From positions 2,172,501 through 2,236,500 of the forward strand of contig NC_056034.1 of assembly GCF_004379255.2 (NCBI RefSeq): a DNA stretch of 64,000 nt, given 5' to 3'. Below are positions 39,720 to 50,450 of this stretch, piece after piece. The position numbers and the translations under genes were made by a program. Under the pieces are notes generated by a model. It saw only the letters and a list, made by a program, of their open reading frames with translations, was not told where the DNA came from and ran no database searches. Source of the DNA: Salvia splendens (lineage: Eukaryota; Streptophyta; Magnoliopsida; Lamiales; Lamiaceae). Numbering within the stretch: the stretch's first letter is position 1; the number at the start of each line of letters is the position of its first letter.

Positions 39720-41568
39720 ATGTCTTCTTCTTCTTCGGAGTCGGGTAGCGGTAGGAAAGGGGATAAGGGGTCTCCTAGCCGGAAAGAATCCGGGGAGAAG
39801 ACCGTAGAGTACTTTCACAGCGTCTTGAGTAAGGACACCGTGATATCTCTACACGAAAAATATCTTCTTCCCGGGGGGAAGGCGGTGGTTCCCGACGATG
39901 ATCATAGGGCTAACGACCCGCCGGAGGGTTATGCCACCGTTTACGAAGCCTGCTTAGAATGCGGGCTTCGTTTCCCTCTTCCCCCACCTTTTGTAGAGCT
40001 TCTTGATTTTTTTCAACTCCCTTTAGGTCAGGTGACTCCGAACTCTTGGAGGCACTTATCGGCTTTTGCTGCCGAACTGCGTAGGCTAAATAAGGATCTG
40101 TCTCTGAGGGCAATCCTTAATTTTTTCCAGTTTAAAAGGAAGGGATCTTGGTTTTACTTGATCCCCTTACAGCCTTTTAGGGCCTTCTGCAAAACCAAGT
40201 GGCCGAAATGGCAAAACCGTTTCTTTTTTTATAATAGGACTTCGGCTCCGGGCTTTCCTTGGAGAAGGCCGAAGTCCGTGATTCCCCATCCTCGGTTAGA
40301 ACCGTTGGCCGAGCTCGAGGGCGAGCTCAATAAGATTCCTATGATTAGGAAACAGTATTCGGAAACTGAGCTCGTCAAGGGCGACCTCGTGTTCAATATC
40401 TCGTCTTCGGACGAAGAGGCCGAGGGTGAGGATTTCTCTTTTATGCTTTACTGCTTTAGCGGCGAAAACTAACCTTGCTTTCTTGCTTTTTGGCAGTGTA
40501 CATGCTGAATAAGGCTATCCGAAAGTCCTCCGGGCTTGAGGAGCCGGAGAAAGAGAAGGCTACCAGCTCGGCGCCTGATGCCGAGAAGAATCCGAAGAGG
40601 CAAAAGACCTCTTCGGGTCCAAAGAAGCCGGAGTCGACTTCGGCAAGTAGGAAGGGGAAGACCCAGAAGCCCCCGAGAGCGCCAGAGAAAGACGTGGTCT
40701 TGGCGCCTCCTTCGGAGCATATCTGTGAGCCATTTTTATGGCCCACGGACTTCGCCGAGGTGAATTGTCTTCTTGATTCTTTGGCTTGGCTTCTGTCCTG
40801 TATTTTTGGTGCCCTCTGTTGACTTTTTTCCTTATCCATTTTCAGAGGAACGATATGCTCTCCAAGCTCGTCGCCGTCGAACTCTCCAAAGCGTCCAACG
40901 ACTATGCTGAGATGCAGAGGAAATTGGCGGCTGCTTGTCACCGGGCCGAGCAGGCCGAGGCAAACTTTGAGAAAGCCAGAGCTGCTAGGATTTCGGCCCA
41001 GGATGAAGCTCAGTTTGCCAAAAACCAGCTCGTCATCCAGCGAGAGCAGACGAAACGGAGTGATGCTGCCGCCGTGGTTGCCCAGGGGGAGGCTCTCCGT
41101 GTTTACACGGAGAAACTCTTTTTGAGCAGCCAGTTCTCGGCTTTTGTCGGTAGTCTGGTAAGGCTAATTGCCGATAAGGGCGAGCAGGGGGCCGACGTCG
41201 TGCTGCCTCTGTACAGCCGAGAGATAGCAGCTCGGCTTCAGAATCTGCCGCTCCTTGAGGAGCTCGCTTCATCCTCGGTCCTGCTTTCTGCAGACCGAGT
41301 CCGGAGTTGTCGAGCTGATCGGGACGAGAACCTGGAGGCTATCTTTGCCTCCGTGGGACCCGTTTCACCCGCTTCGACTTACAACGGAGAGGGTGAGGCC
41401 GAGCCGCTGGAGCTGGAGGCCGAAGTCGAGCGGGCCGGGCATCCGGAGAAGGAAGCCGATCAGGAGGCGGAGGCGAGGCCGGCAGGATGCGAGGCCGAGG
41501 CTGAGGTAGCTCAGGAGAAAGAAGCTGAACCAGACCAAGGAGCCGGAGACGAAGCTGGCGGAGTATGA
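39720..41568 (+). CDS. Antisense accessory gene of Gypsy element (Transposase_28-like), three exons
   Basis: Runs opposite to gag. Exons 39720-40425, 40497-40759 and 40846-41568 have GT-AG junctions and keep frame to 563 residues. The N-terminal part (PPEGYATVYEACLECGLRFP, FFQLPLGQVTPNSWRHLSAF) resembles the plant family named putative gypsy type transposon (PF04195). A basic, Ser/Pro/Lys-rich segment in exon 2 follows, then a coiled coil (MLSKLVAVELSKASNDYAEM and on) and a tail rich in Glu and Ala. Its role is unknown; such antisense ORFs are reported for Tat elements. If the introns were not removed the frame would stop at 40472. Confidence 0.7.
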
Positions 41569-41770
41569 TTTCGTCTCCCTTCTCTTAGTCTAGTTTCTTC
41601 CTTGTACGGTGGCCTTGAAGCCCTCTTAGTGTAAAAAATTTTCCTTGTGAATGAAAAATTCTCTACACTTGTCTTCGTATAGCTTTTCGTACTCGCCTTT
41701 ATTCCTGTTGTTTTTTACTATCTGCTCGGTACAGCTGCCGAACTAATATAGCTGCTTTGTACTCAAGGAG

Positions 41771-42523
41771 ATGGAGATACTTCACTGGAAACGGCTGTAC
41801 TCTTCGGCTTTAGACGAAGCTGAGAAAAGAGCTATAGCCGATCAGACGAAGAATGACGAGCTTCTGGCTCGTTTAGTGAAGCTGGATGCCGATAATAAGG
41901 ACTTAGAGTCCGATAAGAATGATCTGGAGGCCGAGCTGAATACGACCATTGCTGAGAGGACTGCGTACGAGGATTACATCCGTGTGCGCGGGGGAATGAC
42001 CATATCAGATGTTCAGAGTCGAGTTGACGAACTGTGGGAGGAATATAATGTACTCCGGAGGAACAATGCGCTGGAGAGCTCGGCTTGCCAACAAGTCGTG
42101 ACATCATTGCGGCGCTGGGCCTCTCGGTACGACATAGTTCTTGCCCGGCGTCCCTCAATTGAGAGATTCCTCCGGCATTTCCCGCCAACAGATGCTAGTA
42201 CTCCAGCTCAAACCTCTGATTCACTTGCTCAAAACCCTACTCCAAGTCAGCAACGAACTCAGGGACAACCGGAGACGTCAAGTCGAGGACGGACTGAAGT
42301 TCGCAGAGGAGCTGTGGTTATGAGTGAGCAAGATCGGCAAATGCTTCGTGAAGAGACTCTTCGCCGCCGAGGTGCTAGGGCTTCCCGGGCTCAGAGAAGA
42401 GGTGGCAGGTCGATTAGAGCATCTCGTCGACCTGCTTATTCTGCAGCTGCCTGGAACGCCCGAACTCAGCTTCACGAGGATTTTGTGAATAGATGGCTCA
42501 ACTTTAGCAACCCTGGACAGTAG
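41771..42523 (+). CDS. Second antisense ORF of Gypsy element, coiled coil plus basic tail
   Basis: 250 codons, MEILHWKRLYSSALDEAEKR. The first 120 residues are heptad-rich (LLARLVKLDADNKDLESDKN), the middle is Pro/Gln/Thr-rich, and the end is Arg-rich (RRRGARASRAQRRGGRS). I do not recognise the family. It lies 202 bases downstream of the first antisense gene and may be a separate gene or a further exon of it. Confidence 0.5.
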   Translation: MEILHWKRLYSSALDEAEKRAIADQTKNDELLARLVKLDADNKDLESDKNDLEAELNTTIAERTAYEDYIRVRGGMTISDVQSRVDELWEEYNVLRRNNALESSACQQVVTSLRRWASRYDIVLARRPSIERFLRHFPPTDASTPAQTSDSLAQNPTPSQQRTQGQPETSSRGRTEVRRGAVVMSEQDRQMLREETLRRRGARASRAQRRGGRSIRASRRPAYSAAAWNARTQLHEDFVNRWLNFSNPGQ

Positions 42524-42690
42524 AATAGTCCTTTGTAATAGCGTAACGCCATCTTGTAGGGTAGCGGAGTTGTGTGCCGAACAAGATTTGAAAATGAAAT
42601 TTTGTTTTTGTTTTCGCTTCTAACACTGTGTATTTACAGCTTAGCGAAAAAATTTCATCGTACTTGTCCTCGGTCTTATGAAGTAGACTT

Positions 42691-43102
42691 CTTTGACCGG
42701 ACTTGTCTTTGGTCTGATGAAATAAACATCTTTGACCGGACTCGTCTTTGGTCTGATGAAATAAACATCTTTGACCGGACTCGTCTTTGGTCTGATGAAA
42801 TAAATATCTTTGACCGGACTCGTCTTTGGTCTGATGAAATAAACATCTTTGACCGGACTCGTCTTTGGTCTGATGAAATAAATATCTTTGACCGGACTCG
42901 TCTTTGGTCTGATGAAATAAACATCTTTGACCGGACTCGTCTTTGGTCTGATGAAATAAACATCTTTGACCGGACTCGTCTTTGGTCTGATGAAATAAAC
43001 ATCTTTGACCGGACTCGTCTTTGGTCTGATGAAATAAACATCTTTGACCGGACTCGTCTTTGGTCTGATGAAATAAACATCTTTGACCGGACTCGTCTTG
43101 CG
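42691..43102. repeat. 39-bp minisatellite inside the Gypsy element
   Basis: Eleven starts of CTTTGACCGGACTCGTCTTT lie at 42691 and every 39 bases to 43081. Because 39 is a multiple of three, frames stay open through the array on both strands (repeat peptide DEINIFDRTRLWS on plus). More diverged units of TTCGGCGAGTTTTATCGCG type follow to about 43350. Confidence 0.93.
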
Positions 43103-43378
43103 TTCTAATTTGGCGATTTTTGTCGCCGGGATTGAACTTTCCCTTGTCCTAATTCGGCGAGTTTTATCGCGTGGATCGGACTTTCCCAGTTAACCGAAGT
43201 GGTCTTATGCAGTAAACCTCTTTGACTAGACATGGTCGTCCTCGGTCTTATGAGGTAAACTTCTTTGACCGAACTTGGTCGTCCTAATTCGGCGAGGTTT
43301 ATCGCGTGGATCGGACTTTCCCTTGTCCTAACTCAGGCAAGTTTTATCGCGAGAATCGGACTTTCGTTGCAGTTCGTT

Positions 43379-43560
43379 TCAGGCGAAGTGCTTGATTTTT
43401 AAGCCGAATTGTGGTCTTGTATCCTCTTTAGAAGCTTGGACTTCACAATCGTTGGCTTATTGCAGCTCGTTTCAGACGAACTGCTTGTTTAAGCTGAATT
43501 GTGGTCTTGTATCTTCTGTAGAAGCTTTGACTCACAATCGTTGGCTTATATATGTTCTAA
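43379..43560. repeat. Diverged duplication inside the Gypsy element
   Basis: Two copies, about 90 bases each, of a unit containing AATTGTGGTCTTGTATC and ACAATCGTTGGCTTAT. Confidence 0.7.
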
Positions 43561-43708
43561 GAAGGGGATCAGCCTTCGAAGAACAAGATACCTCAGTAAC
43601 ATTTGTAAGAGACGACACGCACCGAAACAGACAAAACACACAGACAAAACGCACAGAGACAAATAAAGACCAAGCAAACCAAAGAAAGCACATTGACCGG
43701 ACTGTCTC

Positions 43709-44150
43709 TTACAAATTGAACTTTTTGAGGTTGGAAACGTACCATGTTCGGGGTACTTGTGCTCTTGACACGTGAGTCAATTTGTAAGACCCTTTGCCGA
43801 GGACTTCTGACACCCGATATGGACCTTCCCATGTGGGTTCGAGTTCGCCCAGCTTTTCTGCTCGGCTTACTTCGTTGTTTCTCAAGACGAGATCTCCCAC
43901 TTGAAATTGCAGCTTCTTCACCCTTTGGTTGTAATACCGGGCTACTTGCTCCTTGGACTTGGCTGCTTTTATGCAGGCCAATTCTCTTCTTTCTTCGGCA
44001 AGATCTAGTTCGGCTCTCAGTCCGTCACCATTCATTTCTGAGGAGAAATTGAGTTCGGGGACTGGGTATGCCAATCTAAACCGGAATCACGGCTTCAGTG
44101 CCGTACACCATCGAGTTCGGCTCCGGTGTGACTTCGGTCATTCCGCCTGC
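43709..44150 (-). pseudogene. Integrase C-terminal remnant of Gypsy Pol
   Basis: The frame reads GTEAVIPV, then a TAG (near 44079), then NFSSEMN, KEQVARYYNQRVKKLQFQVG, DLVLR, TWEGPYRV, GSYKL and VPRTWYVSNLKKF: the post-core C-terminal domain of a Gypsy integrase. Everything of Pol upstream of this is missing between it and the gag stop at 44266. Confidence 0.85.
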
Positions 44151-44265
44151 CTCTGACTCCGGCTGCTGTGATTGCTATGCTCGATGGTGCCGAACTGATT
44201 GCTCGGCACTTTTAAGCGCAATCTGCGAACACACTTGCTCTTTTTTCGATCACCTCGGATGACCG

Positions 44266-45318
44266 CTATCTCTCCTTTGGTGGGGAAGGTGTTCGGCGAG
44301 GAAGCCTCTGATCGCTATGATCGGGCTTCTTTTTGTCTTCTCTAGATGAGCTGTCTAAAGACCGTTTTCGACGGTCTGCCTCATCGGCACGAGAAAACTT
44401 GTCCGCAATGTCCCACATCTCTTGAGCTGTTTGCGGACTGCATTCCACGAGCTTTCTGTAGAGAGCTCCGGGCAGGATTCCATTTTGGAATGCCGAAATG
44501 ACAAGTAGATCATTGAGATTATCTACTTGTAGGCATTCCTTATGGAATCTCGTCAGGAAGTCGCTGATCTTTTCGTCGCGACCTTGACGTATAGAAAGCA
44601 GCTGAGCCGAAGTAATCCGGGCTTCCGCTTTCTGAAAGAACCTCCTGTGGAAAGCATCCATTAGATCTCGGTAGGATCTAATGCTGCCTTGGGGGAGGCT
44701 ATCGAACCACCTTCTTGCGTTCCCGATAAGCAGTTCGGGAAACAGCTTGCACATGTGGACCTCGTTGAGACCCTGGTTCGCCATGTTATATTGATAGCGT
44801 CCCAAGAAATCATGAGGATCCACGAGTCCGTCATAGGTTATCGACGGAGTTCGGTAGTTCTGTGGTAGGGAAGTTCGGGTAATATCGTCCGAGAACGGAG
44901 TCCTCAATGCTCCGTACATGGCGAACCCGACATTTCTTCGGTATGGAGGAGATGGAGTTCTCCTGTGATTCCGGTACCGAGGATTCTTTCTTCTGGAAGA
45001 CATGACACTACTGCGGTAGTGACTGTCTCGTATGGAGGGAGAGGGAGAATCCGCCGTTTTCGCCTCCGGCTGCTTTTGGCTTCTCTGCAGGAAGGTTAAG
45101 AATTCCTCCTGCTTTTCAGCCAAAAACAGCTTGACAGCCTCGTTCAAATCGGGCTGCTGGGAAGACTCGGTGTGACGGCTTTTGGAGCGGCTTGTTCCTC
45201 CGCCATGAGAACTGGTGGTGGATTTATCCCTAGGCTGTTTTCCAGACCTATGGGGTGGATTGGCTTCCTCCTGGTTCTCACGGGCAGGAATACGGGTACT
45301 CTGCGATCTGGTATGCAT
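44266..45318 (-). CDS. Gypsy Gag (Retrotrans_gag)
   Basis: A 350-codon intact ORF, start MHTRSQSTRIPARENQEEAN. The N-terminal half is Ser/Arg/Gln-rich; the core from about residue 195 (GNARRWFDSLPQGSIRSYRD, FHRRFFQ, LLSIRQGRDEKISDFLTRFH) is the plant retrotransposon gag domain PF03732. No CCHC knuckle is present before the stop, so the C-terminus may have been lost with the pol deletion. The protein could still form particles; that is inference. Confidence 0.88.
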   Translation of the reverse strand: MHTRSQSTRIPARENQEEANPPHRSGKQPRDKSTTSSHGGGTSRSKSRHTESSQQPDLNEAVKLFLAEKQEEFLTFLQRSQKQPEAKTADSPSPSIRDSHYRSSVMSSRRKNPRYRNHRRTPSPPYRRNVGFAMYGALRTPFSDDITRTSLPQNYRTPSITYDGLVDPHDFLGRYQYNMANQGLNEVHMCKLFPELLIGNARRWFDSLPQGSIRSYRDLMDAFHRRFFQKAEARITSAQLLSIRQGRDEKISDFLTRFHKECLQVDNLNDLLVISAFQNGILPGALYRKLVECSPQTAQEMWDIADKFSRADEADRRKRSLDSSSREDKKKPDHSDQRLPRRTPSPPKER

Positions 45319-45393
45319 TTTTTGGGTTGAAAAAATGGTAAAAAATTCGCTTTATCACAAATTTGGTTCTCTGTTTCCCACAGACGGCGCCAG

Positions 45394-46045
45394 TGATGAG
45401 TCCGCGAATTGTTGATGTTAGTGAATGCAGGAAAATACAGATCACGACACAGAGAATTTTACGTGGTTCGATTTACTGAGGTAAATCTACGTCCACGGGG
45501 AGAAATGGGGGCAGGTTTGTATTGCTTGATCTGGAATTACAGCTTACAACACAGACTTGCTATATGGTATTTTTCTCTAGAGAGCTTCTAACCCCTTTCT
45601 ATCAGATCTAAGTTCTATTTATACATTGAACTAAGATCGTGGCTTACATCATCACTCTAGGTCGTGGAGGTCGTGTAGGTCATGGCCTAAGATCGTGGCC
45701 TGAGTTGACGCCACGTGGTAGTGGGTGTGTTGGAAGTTGTGGAAATCCTGCATGGGTCCACTAACTCCTTGTTCGGTCGAAAACTGAGACCGAACTGCTT
45801 TGGTTGCCGATCTGAGAGTAGAGCTTGATGCCGACCTGAGAGCAGAGCTTGGTTGGCTTTTACCGAGCTGTAGGCTGAGGCCGAACTCTTTGGTAATGCC
45901 GAACTCGCAGAGCTTGATTGGTCGGCTTTTACCGAGCTGTAGGCTGAGGCCGAACTCTTTGGTAATGCCGAACTCATACTCTTCCTTGGGCTTTGGGCTG
46001 ATGGGCCGTCATTGCTGTCGGGCTTGTTTAGTACGCACCCCATCA
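45394..46045 (-). repeat. 5' LTR of Gypsy element
   Basis: Appears identical to 38734-39385 over 652 bp. Confidence 0.95.
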
Positions 46046-46050
46046 TATAC

Positions 46051-47992
46051 TTATGTTTCTCCATTATTTCTCTTCTCTCTTCCATGACACTACAAGATCA
46101 TTTTGTCTAATGTTTCTGCGGTGATAATGCTTTTTGTAATTATATAAATTTATTTTATCATAGATGAATGTTGCAAATTGATTTTTAGTTGAGGATCGTA
46201 ATGGGCCAAAATGTGTTGGTAAATGGTGATGGGCTTTAATTGATGAATAAATAAACCTTTTCTCTTCTAATATAAATATTGTTCACACAAAATAAAATAA
46301 TTTGTGGTCGGCGTAAATAAAATAAATTGATTTAAATGATTAGTAATAAATGATTTAAATTGTCGACATTATAACTCTGGTCCCACAAAAATTATTTAGC
46401 CGCCTACATGCGTCACGATTGAGACAGTGATTTATTATTAGTATGGTTTGTCACAAATCGGAAACCATCCTAAAAAATAAAAATGCATATATGCATTGGG
46501 TCACATGTTGCTTTTTGCAGTTGGTGATGGGGAAATGAAATCCATGAGAAATTTTTATAAAATAATCTACCATTAACTTACAAGATTTAAATTAATGCTA
46601 GAAAATATGTATATATCATAATTGGGGTTTAATAAACCCTATTGAACAATTGTAAAACTAAACTAAAAAGAAAGAAGTTACAATTGACACACCAAAAATT
46701 AGGATAGAAGATCCAAGGGACTAGCATCTAAATCTGATTTATTTCCGATTTCATATCATATTTCTATTATTCCATATTATATATATGTCCGTATACAAAT
46801 AACTAAAACTTAAAACAAAATGTATTATTCCATGAAAGAGAGCCTAACACCACTGAATTTACAACAAGTGGAGTGAAATAATAGATGAAAATGATCATTA
46901 GTTATTTGTCTATATCTCAAATTATGAACTTATGCTTGTGCACTTATTCAATATTCCATCTGTCAATTTGCACATAAAAGAACAAACTAATTTCCATCAT
47001 CATACACAATATTTCAATCTTTACTCTCAACCTTGCAATTTTTTTACACATGAGGCATCATCATGAAGTAGAATTGGGGGTCACATTTATTTCTTTTCCA
47101 GCTATGTAATAGTATACCAATCAAAGATTGTGACAAGTTAATCTCCTAACTTTTATTTATGTATAAATAGATTTTTGACTGGTATGTGAAATCGAGGTTA
47201 TTTTTTTTCCTTTCAAAATCGGATTCATTAATCCGGACGTTTAATTTGCTAAGTAAAAAAATAAGATTATTTTACCGATTATTACTCGAATCTAATTAAA
47301 ATTCATAGTGACATATTTATAATTATGTTATTTGGAACAAAATATTGGCACTATATACTATTTTGACCGAAAAGATAAATCTCATATGAAATGGTTAAAA
47401 GTTTGGCCAGAGCTTAAAACCACCAGATTTAAATTAATTTCACCCAACCTACCCCGATCTAAAAATATAATTTTTGAATAATACTACTCCATATCACTTT
47501 AATATCTCAATCGCCTACAAATTTAGAACCATAAAAATTAATCGATGACGATTCTAGGAGTTCATTTTTTGGGAGTTGAACCTATTATTTTTTTAAGATA
47601 TATAGTGACAACAAATATGTCTTGATTGAAAAGAATACAAAGTTTCTTGGGGTTATATGATCAATGCAAGTAATAATTAACAGAGATAGACTATCGTCTC
47701 TATCAAATTAATCACGCATCTCACTCAATTTGCATATTGTATACATTTAATATGAGACCAATTATTGTAGAAGTGATGATAATAGTTTCTTTGGCTACTA
47801 CCATAAGTTTGAACTCAGACGAAGAAAATCTTATGTCAGCAAATTACATAAGTATGTGATAAATATAAAAAACTTATCTTTTAAAAAGATGCTGACATAA
47901 GTATGTGATAAATATAAAAAACTTATCTTTTAAAAAGATAAAAAAAATGTGACACAATTACTTGTGTTGGAAAATTTTGAAAAAAATTACTA
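46051..47992. other. Intergenic, AT-rich
   Basis: No gene seen. A 45-bp direct duplication lies at 47846-47890 and 47895-47939. Confidence 0.5.
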
Positions 47993-48258
47993 CTCCCTCC
48001 GTCCCGGCTAAGATGACATATTTCTTGGTCGACATGAAATTTTAGGAGTTGTGGGTTAATGTGTTTAATTGGAGAGAGAAAAGGTGGGTAGAAGTATTAA
48101 AATAGAGAGAGAATGAAAGATGAATATTTTAATAAGAGTGAGAATAAGTGGTTAAGTGTATTAATTGGAGAGATAAAGTTTTCAAAAAAGGAAATGTGTC
48201 ATCTTAATTGAGATAAACTAAAAAGGAAAATGTGTCATCTTAAGTGGGACGAAAGGAG
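47993..48258. mobile_element. Stowaway MITE
   Basis: Ends are CTCCCTCCGTCCCGGCTAAG at the left and, complemented, CTCCTTTCGTCCCACTTAAG at the right, both followed by ATGACA. Flanking TA on both sides (47991-47992, 48259-48260) is the Tc1/mariner target duplication. Confidence 0.9.
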
Positions 48259-48260
48259 TA

Positions 48261-49314
48261 CTATAATTTAGAACGCAAAAGAAAAGCGTGGTTAAGTTGA
48301 TGACAAATTAATGTAATAAAACAGCTATACATTAGCATAACTCAAATTGAACTTGATGTTAACCAGTCCCATCAACCTCACCCAATAATACAACAAGAGG
48401 AAGACATATTTTCGCCATTTGTATGTAAACCCCATTCTCTAGCATGTGTCACCATTTTGTTTTTTTTTTGTTTCTTATTTCTTATTGTTTTGCTCTGGAA
48501 GGGTATGTAAGGGTTGGGGGTTAGGGGTTGAGGGTTGGTCATGATTAGACGATCTAACTAAATAATTCATGTACATTCAACTAAACTACATAAATCTATG
48601 TGTAAACTTTGCTTTTAGTAGTGATCTATCTTTAAATGACATACCTTCACTGATTAAACCATTCTAAATAATTCTTTATGTTTTTTCTTTTTATGAATTT
48701 AGAAAGGCACAAAATCATAAATGGTGAGCAGAGATCCAACGTACAAAAGAGATTTAACATGCTACCAAAAACAGCAAAGTAACAACTGATAAGAAGGCCT
48801 ATAAAACCACAAAAAAACACCACAGTAACCAAGCAACAACACCTCGTCGATTATTATAACCAAGCAACAACAACCACAAAAGGCCTATAACAACCGATAA
48901 AAAGGCCTATTAATTATACATTAAATTATTGCCAAAATAATTAGGTGTTGGGACTTTTATAAACTATGAGTATATAGCTAGTTCTAGATTGGATTATTAT
49001 AAATTACTAATTGGGCTAACAGCCTAAAAGTACGTAAACTTCTCGTCGATTCACATTTTTACCATAAATTTTAAATATTGTAAAAAAAACATCAAATTTT
49101 AACTTGTACTAGTAAATTTCCCACAATATTCAATTTTGCCCAAATTTAATTATAGGTAGCGCATTGGGATGTCTACGTCATCCGAACGAAACGACAGTTT
49201 CCTTGGACGATGTAGTTTTTATAAGAGGGGTTTATAATGTTGGAAAAAATAACAAACTTTAATCCGCGGATTATTTACTAAGTTTAAAGTTGGTATATTT
49301 TTTCACCACAATTA
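48261..49314. other. Intergenic, AT-rich
   Basis: No gene seen. Short AAGGCCTATAA-type repeats occur at 48790-48910. Confidence 0.5.
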
Positions 49315-49615
49315 GGCCATCCACAACGCTGTTCCTATACCGTTCCTATACCGTTCCTTAAACCACTATTTGAGGGCCCCACTGTACTTTTTTACTCCAT
49401 TCCTTAACTAAGGAACGGAACCTGCAACCCTCCGTTCCTTAACCGTTCCTTAAATTACTATTCATTCAATTTCATTTTTTTTATTTCCAACCCAATTCAA
49501 TTTAAATAAACACACTTCATTAAAATTAAAATAACATTTCAACTTAAAATTCAAAAAAATTAAAAAAAAACATAATTAAAATACTAAAAAAATAAAAAAT
49601 GACATAATTTAAAAT

Positions 49616-50450
49616 ACAATTTTATAGAGACAACCAAGAATGAGTTTGTCCCACATCGAAAGTGGAACATAAAACATTCAAGGATGTCTCTATAAAATAG
49701 AGATAACCAAGAATGAGTTTGTCCCACATCGAAAGTGGAACATAAAACATTGAAGGATGTCTCTATAAAATAGAGATAACCAAGAATGAGTTTGTCCCAC
49801 ATCGAAAGTGGAACATAAAACATTCAAGGATGTCTCTATAAAATAGAGATAACCAAGAATGAGTTTGTCCCACATCGAAAGTGGAATATAAAACATTCAA
49901 GGATGTCTCTATAAAATAGAGATAACCAAGAATGAGTTTGTCCCACATCGAAAGTGGAACATAAAACATTCAAGGATGTCTCTATAAAATAGAGATAACC
50001 AAGAATGAGTTTGTCCCACATCGAAAGTGGAATATAAAACATTCAAGGATGTCTCTATAAAATAGAGATAACCAAGAATGAGTTTGTCCTACATCGAAAG
50101 TGGAACATAAAACATTCAAGGATGTCTCTATAAAATAGAGATAACCAAGAATGAGTTTGTCCCACATCGAAAGTGGAACATGAAACATTCAAGGATGTCT
50201 CTATAAAATAGAGATAACCAAGAATGAGTTTGTCCCACATCGAAAGTGGAACATGAAACATTCAAGGATGTCTCTATAAAATAGAGATAACCAAGAATGA
50301 GTTTGTCCCACATCGAAAGTGGAACATGAAACATTCAAGGATGTCTCTATAAAATAGAGATAACCAAGAATGAGTTTGTCCCACATCGAAAGTGGAACAT
50401 AAAACATTCAAGGATGTCTCTATAAAATAGAGATAACCAAGAATGAGTTT
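49616..50450 (+). repeat. 73-bp tandem array, 11 units, each with USE and TATA
   Basis: GTCCCACATCG occurs at 49648 and every 73 bases to 50378 (11 copies; the one at 50086 reads GTCCTACATCG). Each is followed after 32 bases by TATAAAATA (49691 to 50421). The rest of the unit, GAGATAACCAAGAATGAGTT, is nearly invariant. The 68-codon frames on the minus strand are a by-product: 73 is not a multiple of three and each frame stops after about one unit. Confidence 0.97.
49648..50429 (+). promoter_or_regulatory. Eleven snRNA-type promoter modules (USE + TATA)
   Basis: The plant U-snRNA upstream sequence element has consensus RTCCCACATCG; it works with a TATA box about four helical turns away in Pol II snRNA genes and about three in Pol III ones. 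Here the USE-TATA gap is 32 bases, near the Pol II spacing. No recognisable U1-U6 or U3 sequence follows any unit or the array end (50451-50600). Activity is unproven. Confidence 0.55.

Larger units (their letters stand above)
38734..46045 (-). mobile_element. Tat-type Gypsy LTR retrotransposon, pol deleted
   Basis: LTRs of 652 bp (38734-39385 and 45394-46045, exactly 6660 apart, no difference seen line by line) are flanked by TATAC (38729-38733 and 46046-46050). On the minus strand the order is 5' LTR, primer-binding site TGGCGCCGTCTGTGGGA (45392-45376), gag, a short integrase C-terminus, tandem repeats, then two antisense ORFs, a polypurine tract CGGGGGGGTAG (39396-39386) and 3' LTR. Protease, RT, RNase H and the integrase core are absent. 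Antisense extra ORFs downstream of pol are known from the Tat lineage. Identical LTRs imply a recent insertion, so the machinery was presumably supplied by another copy. Confidence 0.93.

Noticed and set aside
40456..40941. 161-codon minus ORF in the Gypsy element
   Set aside because: It is in the sense direction of the element but overlaps the spliced antisense gene and shows only low-complexity composition; no pol domain.
41832..42188. 118-codon minus ORF
   Set aside because: Antiparallel shadow of the 250-codon antisense ORF.
42572..43108. 178-codon plus and 134-codon minus ORFs of 13-residue repeats
   Set aside because: Both strands are open only because the 39-bp minisatellite is a multiple of three; no start context or domain.
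49584..50407. Series of 60-80 codon minus-strand ORFs repeating every 73 bases
   Set aside because: They come from one minisatellite unit whose length is not a multiple of three; each ORF ends after about one further unit. No protein-like selection.
49616..50450. CRISPR-like repeat array
   Set aside because: Eukaryotic DNA; the units are repeated end to end without unique spacers.
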